Shown: one piece after another, positions 26,440 to 34,073 of the stretch
Layout of the letters: each line of letters opens with the position of its first letter
Numbering within the stretch: the first letter of the stretch is position 1
Origin: Luteitalea sp.
GTDB lineage: Bacteria; Acidobacteriota; Vicinamibacteria; Vicinamibacterales; Vicinamibacteraceae
NCBI GenBank assembly: GCA_009377495.1
Contig: WHTZ01000004.1
Location: 62,001 to 126,000, forward strand
Direction: 5' to 3'
Length of the DNA stretch: 64,000 nucleotides
Translations under genes and position numbers: made by a program
The notes under the pieces: model-generated
What the model saw: the letters and a program-made list of their open reading frames with translations, nothing else
Databases searched by the model: none
Told to the model about the DNA's origin: nothing

Positions 26440-27468
26440 ATGACAGTGACGCCCAAAACCCGCACGCCGCATCACTCCTGCCGCATCCCAGTCTACGTCC
26501 CGTCGGCGCGCTGGATCGGCGGGCACTGGATGACCGTCTATGTGTGGGCGCGGCGGCGGCGCCTTCCACACTTGCCACCAGCCGAGGTGCGATATTTCGA
26601 TGTTGCACCGGACGCCCGCGTGCTGGCGCACTGTCACTGGCAGGTTGATCGCGCCAGCCGTCCCACGCTGCTCGCCCTCCACGGCCTCGAGGGATCGAGC
26701 TCTGCGCATTACATGCGCGGCGTGGCGGACAAGGCCTTCGCCCGCGGCTTCAACGTCGTGCGCCTGAACCAGCGGAACTGCGGCGGCACCGAGGCGCTGT
26801 CGCGCGGCCTCTATCACTCTGGCCTGATCCACGATGCCGTCTACGTCATCGAGGAGCTGGTCACACGTGATGGCATCTCGGCCCTGGCCGTCGCGGGCTA
26901 CTCGCTCGGCGGCAATCTCGCCCTCAAGCTCGCGGGCGAGTACGGTGACACACCGCGGCCGGTGTTACGGGCCGTGTGCGCGATTTCGCCGACCATGGAT
27001 CTCGTAAGGTGCGTCGCAGCGCTGGAGCGTCGCGAGAACGCCGTCTATCAGTGGAACTTCATGCGTCATTTGAAGGCGCGCATGCGCCGGAAGGCCAGCC
27101 TTTTTCCGGATCTGTACGACGCGCGTCCGCTCTCGCGCATTCGCACCATTCGCGAGTTCGACGATGCGTACACGGCGCCGCATCATGGCTTTCGAGACGC
27201 TGCCGACTACTACGCTCGCGCGAGCGCGCTGCGCGTCGTCGAGCGCGTGCGCGTGCCCACGTTGATCGTCTCTGCCGAGGACGACCCTGTCGTGCCCGTC
27301 GCCCAGTTCCGCGAGCCAGCGGTCGCGAACAACCCGTGGATCACGTGCGTGCTGACGCCCCATGGCGGGCACGGCGCATTCCTCGCCGAGACCTCGCGGG
27401 ACGACGACGGTTACTGGGCGGAACGCACGATCGTCGAATGGGCCGATTTCCACACGAGAAACAGATAG
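26440..27468 (+). CDS. Alpha/beta hydrolase of the YheT/ABHD1-3 type
   Basis: A 342-residue protein with oxyanion region LLALHGLEGSS, the partner-strand NQRNCGGTEALS typical for YheT-like hydrolases, nucleophile elbow GYSLGGN, acid residue in VSAEDDPVVP and terminal histidine in THGGHGAF (PHGGHG). No signal peptide. Substrate unknown, likely a lipid or ester. The TAG stop is at the left edge of a family B repeat. Confidence 0.88.
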   Translation: MTVTPKTRTPHHSCRIPVYVPSARWIGGHWMTVYVWARRRRLPHLPPAEVRYFDVAPDARVLAHCHWQVDRASRPTLLALHGLEGSSSAHYMRGVADKAFARGFNVVRLNQRNCGGTEALSRGLYHSGLIHDAVYVIEELVTRDGISALAVAGYSLGGNLALKLAGEYGDTPRPVLRAVCAISPTMDLVRCVAALERRENAVYQWNFMRHLKARMRRKASLFPDLYDARPLSRIRTIREFDDAYTAPHHGFRDAADYYARASALRVVERVRVPTLIVSAEDDPVVPVAQFREPAVANNPWITCVLTPHGGHGAFLAETSRDDDGYWAERTIVEWADFHTRNR

Positions 27469-27572
27469 GGCGCGGCTTCCGCCTTCGCGTAACGCTTCGG
27501 CGGACGAGTCCGCCGAAGCGCGAAGCGCGAAGGTGGACCGCCGTAGCCTTGGCGGAGGCGGTTAGCCACGCC
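27465..27572 (+). repeat. Dispersed GC-rich palindromic repeat, family B copy 1
   Basis: About 108 bases starting GATAGGGCGCGGCTTCCGCC, with an inner palindrome CTTCGGCGGAC/GTCCGCCGAAG and ending GGCGGTTAGCCACGCC. It matches copies at 31274-31380 (inverse) and 32911-33020 (direct), with a few differences near its left third and right end. The stop codon of the upstream hydrolase gene overlaps its left edge. Confidence 0.75.
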
Positions 27573-27581
27573 GAAGAGGAT

Positions 27582-27606
27582 GGCGCCCCTAAAGGGGCGC
27601 CCTACG
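27582..27606. repeat. 25-bp palindromic repeat, family D copy 1
   Basis: GGCGCCCCTAAAGGGGCGCC followed by CTACG. The identical 25 bases occur inverted at 55197-55221. The TAG stop of the minus-strand DUF72 gene (27602-27604) is inside this word. Confidence 0.65.
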
Positions 27607-28309
27607 GCGCTGGGCCCAAGATGCGCATCAGCTCGCTCGCGAACTCCGGCCCCTTGCCCGCCTCTTCGTGCTTGAAGTAGACGAACGTCTCACGCCACGT
27701 GTCGGTAGATCGCTGAACCACATCGGCCCAGCGGGTGAGGTCGGCAGACGAGTAGCCTTCGTCGCGGAGCCGAAGGTAGCCGTAGTCGGAGGTAAGCACG
27801 AGCGGCGTATGGCGCTGCTCGCTGTCGGCAATGCACAGCGCGAGGTTGCGTCCGCGCAGCCGCGCGTACACCTCCTCGTCCAGCCACGATTCGTGCCGAA
27901 ACTCGAAAGTGGCACGCACGCCAGGCGGCAGCGTGTCGAGGAACGCATCCAGTAAGTCTAGGTCGCGCTTGAGATTCGGCGGTAACTGAAACAGCAGGAT
28001 GCCGAGCTGCGGTCCGAGCGTCGCGGCCACGTCACAAAACGCCCGCACCAAGCTCGCGCAGTCCCTGAGCCGTTGGTCGTGGGTGATGCGGCGCGGTGCC
28101 TTCAGCGTGAATCGGAACTGCTCGGGCACCCGCTCCGCCCATCCGGCGAGCGTGCGCGCGTTGGGCAGGCGGTAGAAGCTGTAGTTGATTTCCACCGTCG
28201 CCAAGCGCGTCGCATAGAATGCCAGCATCTTCGAGGCGGGCAGATTGTCTGGGTAAAAGTGCCCCTTCCATTCCGGGTAGTTATAGCCTGACGTGCCAAT
28301 CCAGTGCAT
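27602..28309 (-). CDS. DUF72-domain protein (YecE-like)
   Basis: A 235-residue TIM-barrel-like protein. It begins MHWIGTSGYNYPEWKG, the standard N-terminus of the family, and contains EINYSFYRLP, FQLPPNL and FEFRHESWLDEEV. The ATG at 28309 is chosen because the family usually starts here; an in-frame ATG six codons earlier is possible. Enzymatic role of DUF72 is not settled. The stop lies in a family D repeat. Confidence 0.9.
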   Translation of the reverse strand: MHWIGTSGYNYPEWKGHFYPDNLPASKMLAFYATRLATVEINYSFYRLPNARTLAGWAERVPEQFRFTLKAPRRITHDQRLRDCASLVRAFCDVAATLGPQLGILLFQLPPNLKRDLDLLDAFLDTLPPGVRATFEFRHESWLDEEVYARLRGRNLALCIADSEQRHTPLVLTSDYGYLRLRDEGYSSADLTRWADVVQRSTDTWRETFVYFKHEEAGKGPEFASELMRILGPAP

Positions 28310-28421
28310 GGGCCCCTGTGGTACCATTCGTCATTGTGGCACGGTTGTCGCTTTAAGCCGCCGTGGCCCCACGCGTGAGCTCGCGACAGCCACGCGGATC
28401 TTTCGAGAGAGGACACATCCT

Positions 28422-29144
28422 ATGTTTGGCCGTTCACGCCCCGCTCCCGTCGACACCCTGTCGTCCGAGCAGACGCCGGGCGCACTCATCACACTCCAGC
28501 ACATCGAAAAGTACTTTCAGCACGGTCCCGGCCGCACCTACGTCCTTCGGCGCATCACGCTAGATATCCGGGAGGGCGAATTCGTCTCGGTCATGGGACC
28601 GTCGGGGGCGGGCAAGTCAACACTGCTGCACATTCTCGGCATGCACGACAGTGACTGGAGCGGCGACTACTGGTTCGTCGGCCACCCCGTCCATGCGTTG
28701 AGCAAGAAGGAGCGCGCCGAGCTGCACAAGGCGTACATCGGCTTCGTGTTCCAGAGTTACCACCTCCTGGATCACTTGACCGTGTACGAAAATCTCGAGC
28801 TGCCGCTCTCGTACCGAAACGTCAAGAAAGGCGAGCGCGACTCCATCGTGTGCGACACGCTCGACCGCTTCCAGATTGTCGGCAAGAAGGACCTCTTCCC
28901 GAACCAGCTCTCGGGCGGTCAGCAGCAGCTGGTGGCCGTGGCGCGCGCGGTCATCGCAAACCCAAAGCTCATCCTTGCGGATGAGCCGACCGGCAACCTC
29001 CACTCCGATCAAGGGCGCGAGATCATGGAACTGTTCAAGCGCCTCAATACCGCAGGCACGACGATCGTGCAGGTCACGCACTCGGAGACCAACGCATCGT
29101 ACGGCGATCGCATCATCAAGCTCAGTGATGGCTGGATCGTCTAA
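28422..29144 (+). CDS. ABC transporter ATP-binding protein (MacB/LolD type)
   Basis: A 240-residue ATPase with Walker A GPSGAGKST, Q-loop in FVFQSYHLLDHLTV, signature LSGGQQQL and Walker B LILADEPTGNL, the last typical of the LolD/MacB/FtsE branch. No permease gene adjoins it on either side, so it is an orphan. Because the window also carries orphan MacB-type permeases at 563-8871, it is a candidate ATPase for them, but this is inference. The ATG at 28422 is preceded by GAGAGGA. Confidence 0.9.
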   Translation: MFGRSRPAPVDTLSSEQTPGALITLQHIEKYFQHGPGRTYVLRRITLDIREGEFVSVMGPSGAGKSTLLHILGMHDSDWSGDYWFVGHPVHALSKKERAELHKAYIGFVFQSYHLLDHLTVYENLELPLSYRNVKKGERDSIVCDTLDRFQIVGKKDLFPNQLSGGQQQLVAVARAVIANPKLILADEPTGNLHSDQGREIMELFKRLNTAGTTIVQVTHSETNASYGDRIIKLSDGWIV

Positions 29145-29284
29145 GCACGGTGGTCGCCGAGCCTGGCGCCGCGCTGCCCACCAGGTATCAGCAACGCCAG
29201 GATGGCACACTTTTTCCCTGACGGGCCCTACGTCGCCCCACTCGCCGCGAGGCGATCCGCGTAGTGCCTAGGGCAGGTTCGACT

Positions 29285-29611
29285 CTACCAGCGCGGTTCG
29301 CGCCGGCTCCCGCGCGCCATATCGCTGTCGCCCCAAGCGTTACGCGGCCCACCGCTGTGTACCGCTTTGGGGCGCGCTTCGTTGACGACCAACGCCCGTC
29401 CGTCGAGCTGGTACTGGTGAAACTCCGCAATAGCGCGTTGTGCCTCCTCGTCCGAGGCCATTTGCACAAAGGCAAAACCCCGCGCGCGACCCGTCGCGAG
29501 ATCACGCATCACCTGGACGTTTTCCACGGTGCCTGCGCGACTGAATAGGGCGGTCAGTTCCTCGTCGTTTGTGCGATACGGAAGGTTCCCCACATACAGT
29601 CTTTGACCCAT
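29285..29611 (-). CDS. RRM-domain RNA-binding protein
   Basis: A 108-residue protein with one RNA-recognition motif: RNP2 LYVGNL (5-10) and RNP1 RGFAFVQM (44-51), followed by a short basic Gly/Arg-rich tail ending REPRW. Such small single-RRM proteins occur in cyanobacteria and many other bacteria and are often cold- or stress-related. Start chosen at the ATG before GQRLYVGN; the frame upstream is open but without family similarity. Confidence 0.9.
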   Translation of the reverse strand: MGQRLYVGNLPYRTNDEELTALFSRAGTVENVQVMRDLATGRARGFAFVQMASDEEAQRAIAEFHQYQLDGRALVVNEARPKAVHSGGPRNAWGDSDMARGSRREPRW

Positions 29612-29852
29612 CGGATCCGGTCCTACCTGACGTGCGCGAGTTGATCGTCGTGGTGGCCGCGGCCGCGCGCCCGGACGGACCACCTGCTGGGGAGTGCAAT
29701 CGAATGCGCAAAGCGCGGCGGGGATTGATACAACTCCTGCTGGGGGCCTCTTGAAGGCTTTCCGGTACGGGGGAGTATACCAGTATTGGCGGCGGCAAGC
29801 CACCGAAGTCGATGGCGAGATACAGCAGAGCTTCAGCGCCACCGCGGTTCGC

Positions 29853-29951
29853 GTAGCGAAGCTCCGCCTCAAACCGCCGAGCCTATGGCGCACCACGGTG
29901 GGGCGGATCTTCGCTACTAGATGCGCGGCCGCCGACAGCGGCCGCGCCTAA
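29853..29951 (+). repeat. Dispersed palindromic repeat, family G copy 1
   Basis: It opens GTAGCGAAGCTCCGCCTCAA and has the inverted partner CTTCGCTACTAG near 29911, followed by GCGCGGCCGC and GCGGCCGCGCCTAAG. A related copy lies at 33271-33370 in the same orientation; the right third is nearly identical while the middle differs. Confidence 0.65.
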
Positions 29952-30022
29952 GACAGCTTCTAAGGCCGCCCTTCAGAAAACTTGCTTCATCTCTCAAGAC
30001 TTCGGCCTTAGAAGATGTCTAG
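29948..30022 (-). repeat. MITE-like element, copy A2 (75 bp)
   Basis: Inverse-orientation copy of the element at 424-499, with one substitution and one single-base gap over 76 bases. The terminal inverted repeats are AGACAGCTTCTAAGGCCG and CGGCCTTAGAAGATGTCT. It abuts or overlaps the last bases of the G repeat. Confidence 0.8.
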
Positions 30023-30027
30023 GCTTA

Positions 30028-30056
30028 GCGGTTTTGAGGCGGAGCTTCGCTACTGA
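30028..30056 (-). repeat. Inverted partner of family G start
   Basis: GCGGTTTTGAGGCGGAGCTT followed by CGCTACTG is the reverse complement of 29853-29879 apart from one extra T. Together the two arms enclose the MITE-like copy and give a nested palindrome of about 205 bases. Confidence 0.6.
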
Positions 30057-30081
30057 GCCTGTATGATCAATGGAGGTACGG

Positions 30082-30414
30082 ATGGGCCGTAGCCTGGCGG
30101 GTGGCACGCATATGGCCTCACTCAAGTCGGAATTCACCTCCGAGTGCCCGTGTTGTGGCGCGACGCTCACAATTGACGCCAATCTCAAGCGCGTGGTTGG
30201 TCACGTGGTACCGGAGCGCGGCGACAAGCCCGAGCTCGATCACGCTCAGCGCATCCTCCAGGAAGAGGCCGCGCGCCGCGAGGCGCTCTTCCAGCAGTCG
30301 GTCGAGACGGAGCGCACGAAAGGGGATGCGCTCGCGCGCCGGTTCGAAGAAGCGTTGCGCCAGGCGCAGAAAGAGCCCGTGACGCGGCCAGAGCGCGACT
30401 TCGATTTCGACTAA
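30082..30414 (+). CDS. Small protein with Cys-rich zinc-ribbon-like start
   Basis: A 110-residue protein. Near the N-terminus SECPCCGATLTID (C22, C24, C25) looks like half a zinc ribbon; the second half is a highly charged helix (about 55-95) ending in the acidic FDFD. The family is unknown to me. GGAGGT ahead of the ATG at 30082 favours this start; the ATG at 30112 is an alternative. It lies 7 bases before the next gene. Confidence 0.65.
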   Translation: MGRSLAGGTHMASLKSEFTSECPCCGATLTIDANLKRVVGHVVPERGDKPELDHAQRILQEEAARREALFQQSVETERTKGDALARRFEEALRQAQKEPVTRPERDFDFD

Positions 30415-30421
30415 TCACGAC

Positions 30422-31150
30422 GTGGCCCGCCTGCGCATCGCTACCTACAACATTCACCGCTGCTGCGGCCTCGATCGGCGCACGAGTCCTGAGCGCATTG
30501 CGGAGGTGCTCCGCGCAACGCGCGCCGATGTGATGGCGCTCCAGGAGGTCGTGGGCGCCAGCGCCTCGCACGAGGGGCACGCGGCATGGCTCGGCGCGGC
30601 GCTCGGCATGGGCTGGGTGATGGCTTCCACACGGAGACGCCGGACTCATCTGTTCGGGAATGTCGTCCTGAGCCGGTTTCCCATTCTGCACCACACCCAG
30701 TACGATCTCTCCTGGCGTCCCCATCGCGAGCCGCGGTGCTGCCAACGTGCCGACATTGCCGTTGATGGCACGCTGCTCCATTTCTACAACGTTCATCTTG
30801 GCACCGGGACGATGGAGCGTCGGTATCAAGCCAGACGACTCGGTACGTTTGTCAACGACCAACGGGTGACGGGTCCCAAGCTCGTCCTCGGCGACTTCAA
30901 CGAGTGGCTCCGCGGTCTGACAACGGCCACGCTCTCGCGCCTGTTCCAGGGGGTCGACATCTATGGGTTTCTGCGCCGGCGCCGGACGTATCCAGGCGTG
31001 TTCCCGCTCCTCCACCTCGATCACATCTACTACGATGGTGCCATCGAAGTGCTCGACGTGGAGCTGATACGCACACGGGTCGCACTCGTCGCGTCGGATC
31101 ACCTACCGCTCGTGGCCGAGATCCGTGTCCGCTCCAAGACTACAGAATGA
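30422..31150 (+). CDS. Endonuclease/exonuclease/phosphatase (EEP) family protein
   Basis: A 242-residue protein starting at GTG, with the EEP core: IATYNIHRCCG, MALQEVVG (metal-binding Glu), NVHLGTG, VLGDFNEW and the C-terminal ASDHLPLVAEI (catalytic Asp-His). No signal peptide. Could act on DNA, phospholipid or phosphoester; unspecified. Its last codon overlaps the start of the peptidase gene (ATGA). Confidence 0.88.
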   Translation: MARLRIATYNIHRCCGLDRRTSPERIAEVLRATRADVMALQEVVGASASHEGHAAWLGAALGMGWVMASTRRRRTHLFGNVVLSRFPILHHTQYDLSWRPHREPRCCQRADIAVDGTLLHFYNVHLGTGTMERRYQARRLGTFVNDQRVTGPKLVLGDFNEWLRGLTTATLSRLFQGVDIYGFLRRRRTYPGVFPLLHLDHIYYDGAIEVLDVELIRTRVALVASDHLPLVAEIRVRSKTTE

Positions 31151-32904
31151 GTGGGCTTGTCACCATGTCACGCCGACACATGCCACGCCGTCACCTTGTC
31201 ACCCGGGCCCTGCTCGTAGCGATCGCGGCCGTTTCGCTCCTCGGCTCCGAGCAACCAAGCGGGCCTCACCGAAGCGCGGCTAACCGCCTCCGCCAAGGCT
31301 ACGGCGGTCCACCTTCGCGCTTCGCGCTTCGGCGGACTCGTCCGCCGAAGCTTTATGCGAAGGCGGAAGCCGCGCCCTACCCCGGCCTCGAGCAGATCAC
31401 CGCCGCGGATCTACGCAGCCACCTGACGTTCATCGCAGCGGACGAGCTCGAAGGCCGTAGCACCCCGTCGCGCGGTCTCGATACCGCTGCGCGCTACATC
31501 GCGTCGCACCTCTCGCGATGGGGTCTCGAGCCGGCCGGCGACAGCGATACCTATTTCCAACGTATCGTGCTCGTTGCGCGACGTGTGGATCGGAACACGT
31601 CCCGTGTGACACTTGGTCGGCGAGCATTCACGCACGGAGAAGACTTCCTCGCCGGCAGCACCCCTGGTAAGATGTCCGGCCCGCTCGTGTACGTCGGCCA
31701 CGGGCACGTGATCAAAGAACGCCGAGTCAATCCGTATGCCGGCCTCGACATCAAGGGGAAAGTCATCGTGGCACACGACGCCCTGCCAGATGGCGTCAGG
31801 CGTGCCGACCTCAAAGGAAAGAAGAGCGTCGACTGGGACGACCCCATGAGCGCCGCCGAGCGGCTTGGCGCCGTTGGCATCGTCTACCTTCCGTCGTATC
31901 GGACTCTCACCATGTGGCGCCGGACGGCTGAGCGTCCGATGTATGCGGTCGAGAAGTTTCAGAGCGACGAGCGTGCACCTCTTCCCTCGATTACCGCCTC
32001 GGCCGCGCTGGTAGGTGCGCTGTTCGATGACGAGAAGGTGACGCCGGAAGCGGTACTGGCTGGTGCGATTTCAGGCAAGCCAGCGAAGCCATTCGCGCTT
32101 GAGGGTCGCAAGGTCCTCACGGCCACGGTCGCGTTGACAACGCGCCACGCGCAGACCCAAAACGTCGTGGCTGTGGTCGAAGGCGCCGACCCGAAACTGA
32201 GACACGAGTGCGTCGCGCTCGGCGCGCACTACGACCACGTCGGCCTCGGTACTGGCTCGGGCGACATCATCTACAACGGTGCAGACGACGACGGCTCGGG
32301 CACGACCGCGCTGCTGGCGATGGCGGAGGTCTTTGCCACGGTGTCGCCGCGACCGAAACGCTCCGTGCTCTTCACGTGGCACGCGGGCGAAGAGCGCGGG
32401 CTCTGGGGTTCCGAGTACTTCACACGCTTCCCGACGGTACCGCTCGACCGAATCGTGGCGCAGCTCAACATCGACATGATCGGGCGCAGCCGCAAGCCGG
32501 GCGACACGAATCCGGCGAACAGCAATCTCACAGGTCCTGACGCGACGTACGTGATTGGCTCTACGCTCATGAGTACCGAGCTCGAGCGAATTAGCCGCGA
32601 CGTGAACGCGGGGCTGCTCAACCTGAAGTTCGACTACAAGTACGATGCGCCGGACGATCGTGAGCGCCTCTTCTACCGAAGCGACCACTACAACTACGCG
32701 AAGCACAACATCCCGGTGATCTTCTACTTCAGCGGCCTCCACGAGGACTATCATGACGTCGGCGACTCAGCCGACAAGATTGACTACGCGAAGATGGAGA
32801 AGGTGGCGCGCACGATCTACGCGACGGCGCGCACCCTCGCGGATCGGCCGCGCCGCCCGGCGGTCGACAAGGAGCTGCCGCAGCGAATGACAGGTGAGCA
32901 GTAA
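31147..32904 (+). CDS. Secreted M28-family aminopeptidase with in-frame repeat insertion
   Basis: A 585-residue peptidase starting at the ATG that overlaps the previous stop. A signal segment (LVTRALLVAIAAVSLL, about 17-34) is followed by about 36 residues encoded by a dispersed family B repeat, then a conserved domain (LRSHLTFIAADELEGRSTPS), a PA-like insert (VYVGHGHV to IVYLP) and the M28 zinc domain with GAHYDHVG, DDDGSGTTALLAMAE, HAGEERGLWGS and a late HYNYAKHNIPV. The reading frame survives the insertion, so the protein should still be made. The first codons also lie in a degenerate GTCACC-type repeat (31158-31203). Confidence 0.9.
   Translation: MSGLVTMSRRHMPRRHLVTRALLVAIAAVSLLGSEQPSGPHRSAANRLRQGYGGPPSRFALRRTRPPKLYAKAEAAPYPGLEQITAADLRSHLTFIAADELEGRSTPSRGLDTAARYIASHLSRWGLEPAGDSDTYFQRIVLVARRVDRNTSRVTLGRRAFTHGEDFLAGSTPGKMSGPLVYVGHGHVIKERRVNPYAGLDIKGKVIVAHDALPDGVRRADLKGKKSVDWDDPMSAAERLGAVGIVYLPSYRTLTMWRRTAERPMYAVEKFQSDERAPLPSITASAALVGALFDDEKVTPEAVLAGAISGKPAKPFALEGRKVLTATVALTTRHAQTQNVVAVVEGADPKLRHECVALGAHYDHVGLGTGSGDIIYNGADDDGSGTTALLAMAEVFATVSPRPKRSVLFTWHAGEERGLWGSEYFTRFPTVPLDRIVAQLNIDMIGRSRKPGDTNPANSNLTGPDATYVIGSTLMSTELERISRDVNAGLLNLKFDYKYDAPDDRERLFYRSDHYNYAKHNIPVIFYFSGLHEDYHDVGDSADKIDYAKMEKVARTIYATARTLADRPRRPAVDKELPQRMTGEQ
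31274..31380 (-). repeat. Family B repeat, copy 2, inside the M28 gene
   Basis: The reverse complement of 32911-33020 almost base for base. Read in the gene's frame it encodes a basic stretch without stop codons (RLRQGYGGPPSRFALRRT is part of it). It separates the signal peptide from the mature enzyme. Confidence 0.8.
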
Positions 32905-32910
32905 TATGCG

Positions 32911-33020
32911 GATAGGGCGCGGCTTCCGCCTTCGCATAAAGCTTCGGCGGACGAGTCCGCCGAAGCGCGAAGCGCGAAGGTGGACCGCCGTAGCCTTGGC
33001 GGAGGCGGTTAGCCGCGCCT
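32911..33020 (+). repeat. Family B repeat, copy 3
   Basis: About 110 bases starting GATAGGGCGCGGCTTCCGCC and ending GGTTAGCCGCGCC. It lies seven bases after the M28 stop and makes an inverted pair with 31274-31380. Confidence 0.8.
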
Positions 33021-33244
33021 TAACCCTCTTCCTCGTATTCCTCTTCCCCGGCGGGGTTGAGGCGTGTGGAGGGACGGAGCGATTCTCGAAAATCGTACAG
33101 CGGTAGGCCGGTAACGTGGAGAGTAGAAGCACACTGCGGGGATCGCTCTTCGACCACAACGACAACGGGGCTGCCCTCCACGCCCTCGCGGAACGTGATA
33201 CGGCACCCGCAGGCGAGACGCGCGTCGGTGAACCCCTTCAGCAT
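33020..33244 (-). CDS. Small unknown protein with acidic tail
   Basis: A 74-residue frame starting MLKGFTDARLACGCRITF and ending in EEEYEEEG. The ordered hydrophobic pattern (GSPVVVVVEERSPQC) and a GGGCGGAG-like ribosome site support a real gene, but no family is recognised. The stop codon sits at the edge of a family B repeat. Confidence 0.5.
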   Translation of the reverse strand: MLKGFTDARLACGCRITFREGVEGSPVVVVVEERSPQCASTLHVTGLPLYDFRESLRPSTRLNPAGEEEYEEEG

Positions 33245-33270
33245 GCTCCGCCCATCATAGCACCAAGCAG

Positions 33271-33370
33271 TAACGAAGCTTCGCCTCAAGCCGACGAGTC
33301 AAAACCGAACGTCGGTGGTCGCGAACCTTCGTTACTAGTTTGCGCGGCCGCAGCAGCGGCCGCGCCTAAG
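33271..33370 (+). repeat. Dispersed palindromic repeat, family G copy 2
   Basis: It begins GTAACGAAGCTTCGCCTCAA, has CTTCGTTACTAG near 33323 and ends GCGGCCGCGCCTAAG. Its right end is almost identical to that of copy 1. A related short word (GCGAAGCTTCGTTAC) also occurs near 57917 before the M49-like gene. Confidence 0.65.
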
Positions 33371-33376
33371 CTGTGG

Positions 33377-33421
33377 TTGCCCGGCCAGATTCGACACATT
33401 CGTACACATTTGGCCGGGCAA
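33377..33421. terminator. Inverted repeat after tlpA-like gene
   Basis: TTGCCCGGCCA and TGGCCGGGCAA are perfect 11-base arms around a 23-base loop, seven bases beyond the stop of the minus-strand TlpA gene. Probably a transcript end or RNA-stabilising stem. Confidence 0.5.
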
Positions 33422-33427
33422 GCACGG

Positions 33428-33982
33428 CTAGAGAAGGGCTTTGATCGCCTCCTCGAAGGGCTCCTCGCCAGGAAAGCCGATGAAGCGTTTGCAGACTGTG
33501 CCGTCCCGTGCGAGCAGGAGGGTCACGGGAATACCAGGCAGCGGATACTCCTGCTGCAGCGCCGCGTCGTGTGTGCCCTGGAGGACCGGGTAGTTTATCT
33601 TGTAGGCTTTCGCGAATTCCTTGATGGGATCGAGGCTGTCGTCCTCGACGGAGATGCCGACAAACGTGAAATCTTTGTCTTGATAGCGCTCTTGCAGCTC
33701 AATGAAGTGCGGAATCTCGACCCTGCACGGGCCGCACCACGTCGCCCAAAAGTTGATCGCCAACACCTTGCCCTGGAAGTCGGACAGCCTCACCTGTTTT
33801 CCGTTGGTGTCGGGGAGCGTGAAGTCCAGACGCGCGCGCTTGGAACCCGCGTTACACACGGCAGGCAACCCCGTCGTGGATCGAGCCGTCGAGCTATCGC
33901 CGCCGCCAGTCGGCAGAAATGGCACGGCCGCCAGTCCGAGTCCCAAGGCGCCGAGCGCCGCAATCAGCCAACGTTTCTGCAT
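33428..33982 (-). CDS. TlpA/ResA-like thiol-disulfide oxidoreductase
   Basis: A 184-residue exported thioredoxin-fold protein. Signal or anchor helix at residues 5-23, AhpC/TSA-like start (FTLPDTNGKQVRLSDFQGK), active site WCGPC at 82-86 and the cis-Pro loop in LPGIPVTLLLARDG. GAGGTGA precedes the ATG. Likely keeps cysteine pairs reduced in the periplasm, for example in cytochrome maturation. It is 91 bases after the anti-sigma gene on the same strand. Confidence 0.92.
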   Translation of the reverse strand: MQKRWLIAALGALGLGLAAVPFLPTGGGDSSTARSTTGLPAVCNAGSKRARLDFTLPDTNGKQVRLSDFQGKVLAINFWATWCGPCRVEIPHFIELQERYQDKDFTFVGISVEDDSLDPIKEFAKAYKINYPVLQGTHDAALQQEYPLPGIPVTLLLARDGTVCKRFIGFPGEEPFEEAIKALL

Positions 33983-34073
33983 GGGTTCACCTCGGTAACA
34001 TTTCAACGATCGCGGTGCGATGAGGTCGCGCCGATCCCGCACCGAAACAGAGACGCGAGCGCTACGACGAGCC

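Larger units (their letters stand above)
29612..30081. other. Repeat-filled intergenic region
   Basis: No coding sequence seen. From 29853 on it is a mosaic: a family G palindrome (29853-29951), directly followed by the second MITE-like element (29948-30022), and then an inverted piece (30028-30056) that mirrors the beginning of the G copy. The leader before 29853 shows nothing notable. Confidence 0.7.

Noticed and set aside
29920..29950. GCGGCCGC palindromes as integrase attachment site
   Set aside because: No integrase or integron-like cassette is nearby and the same palindrome occurs in the second G repeat without a cassette.
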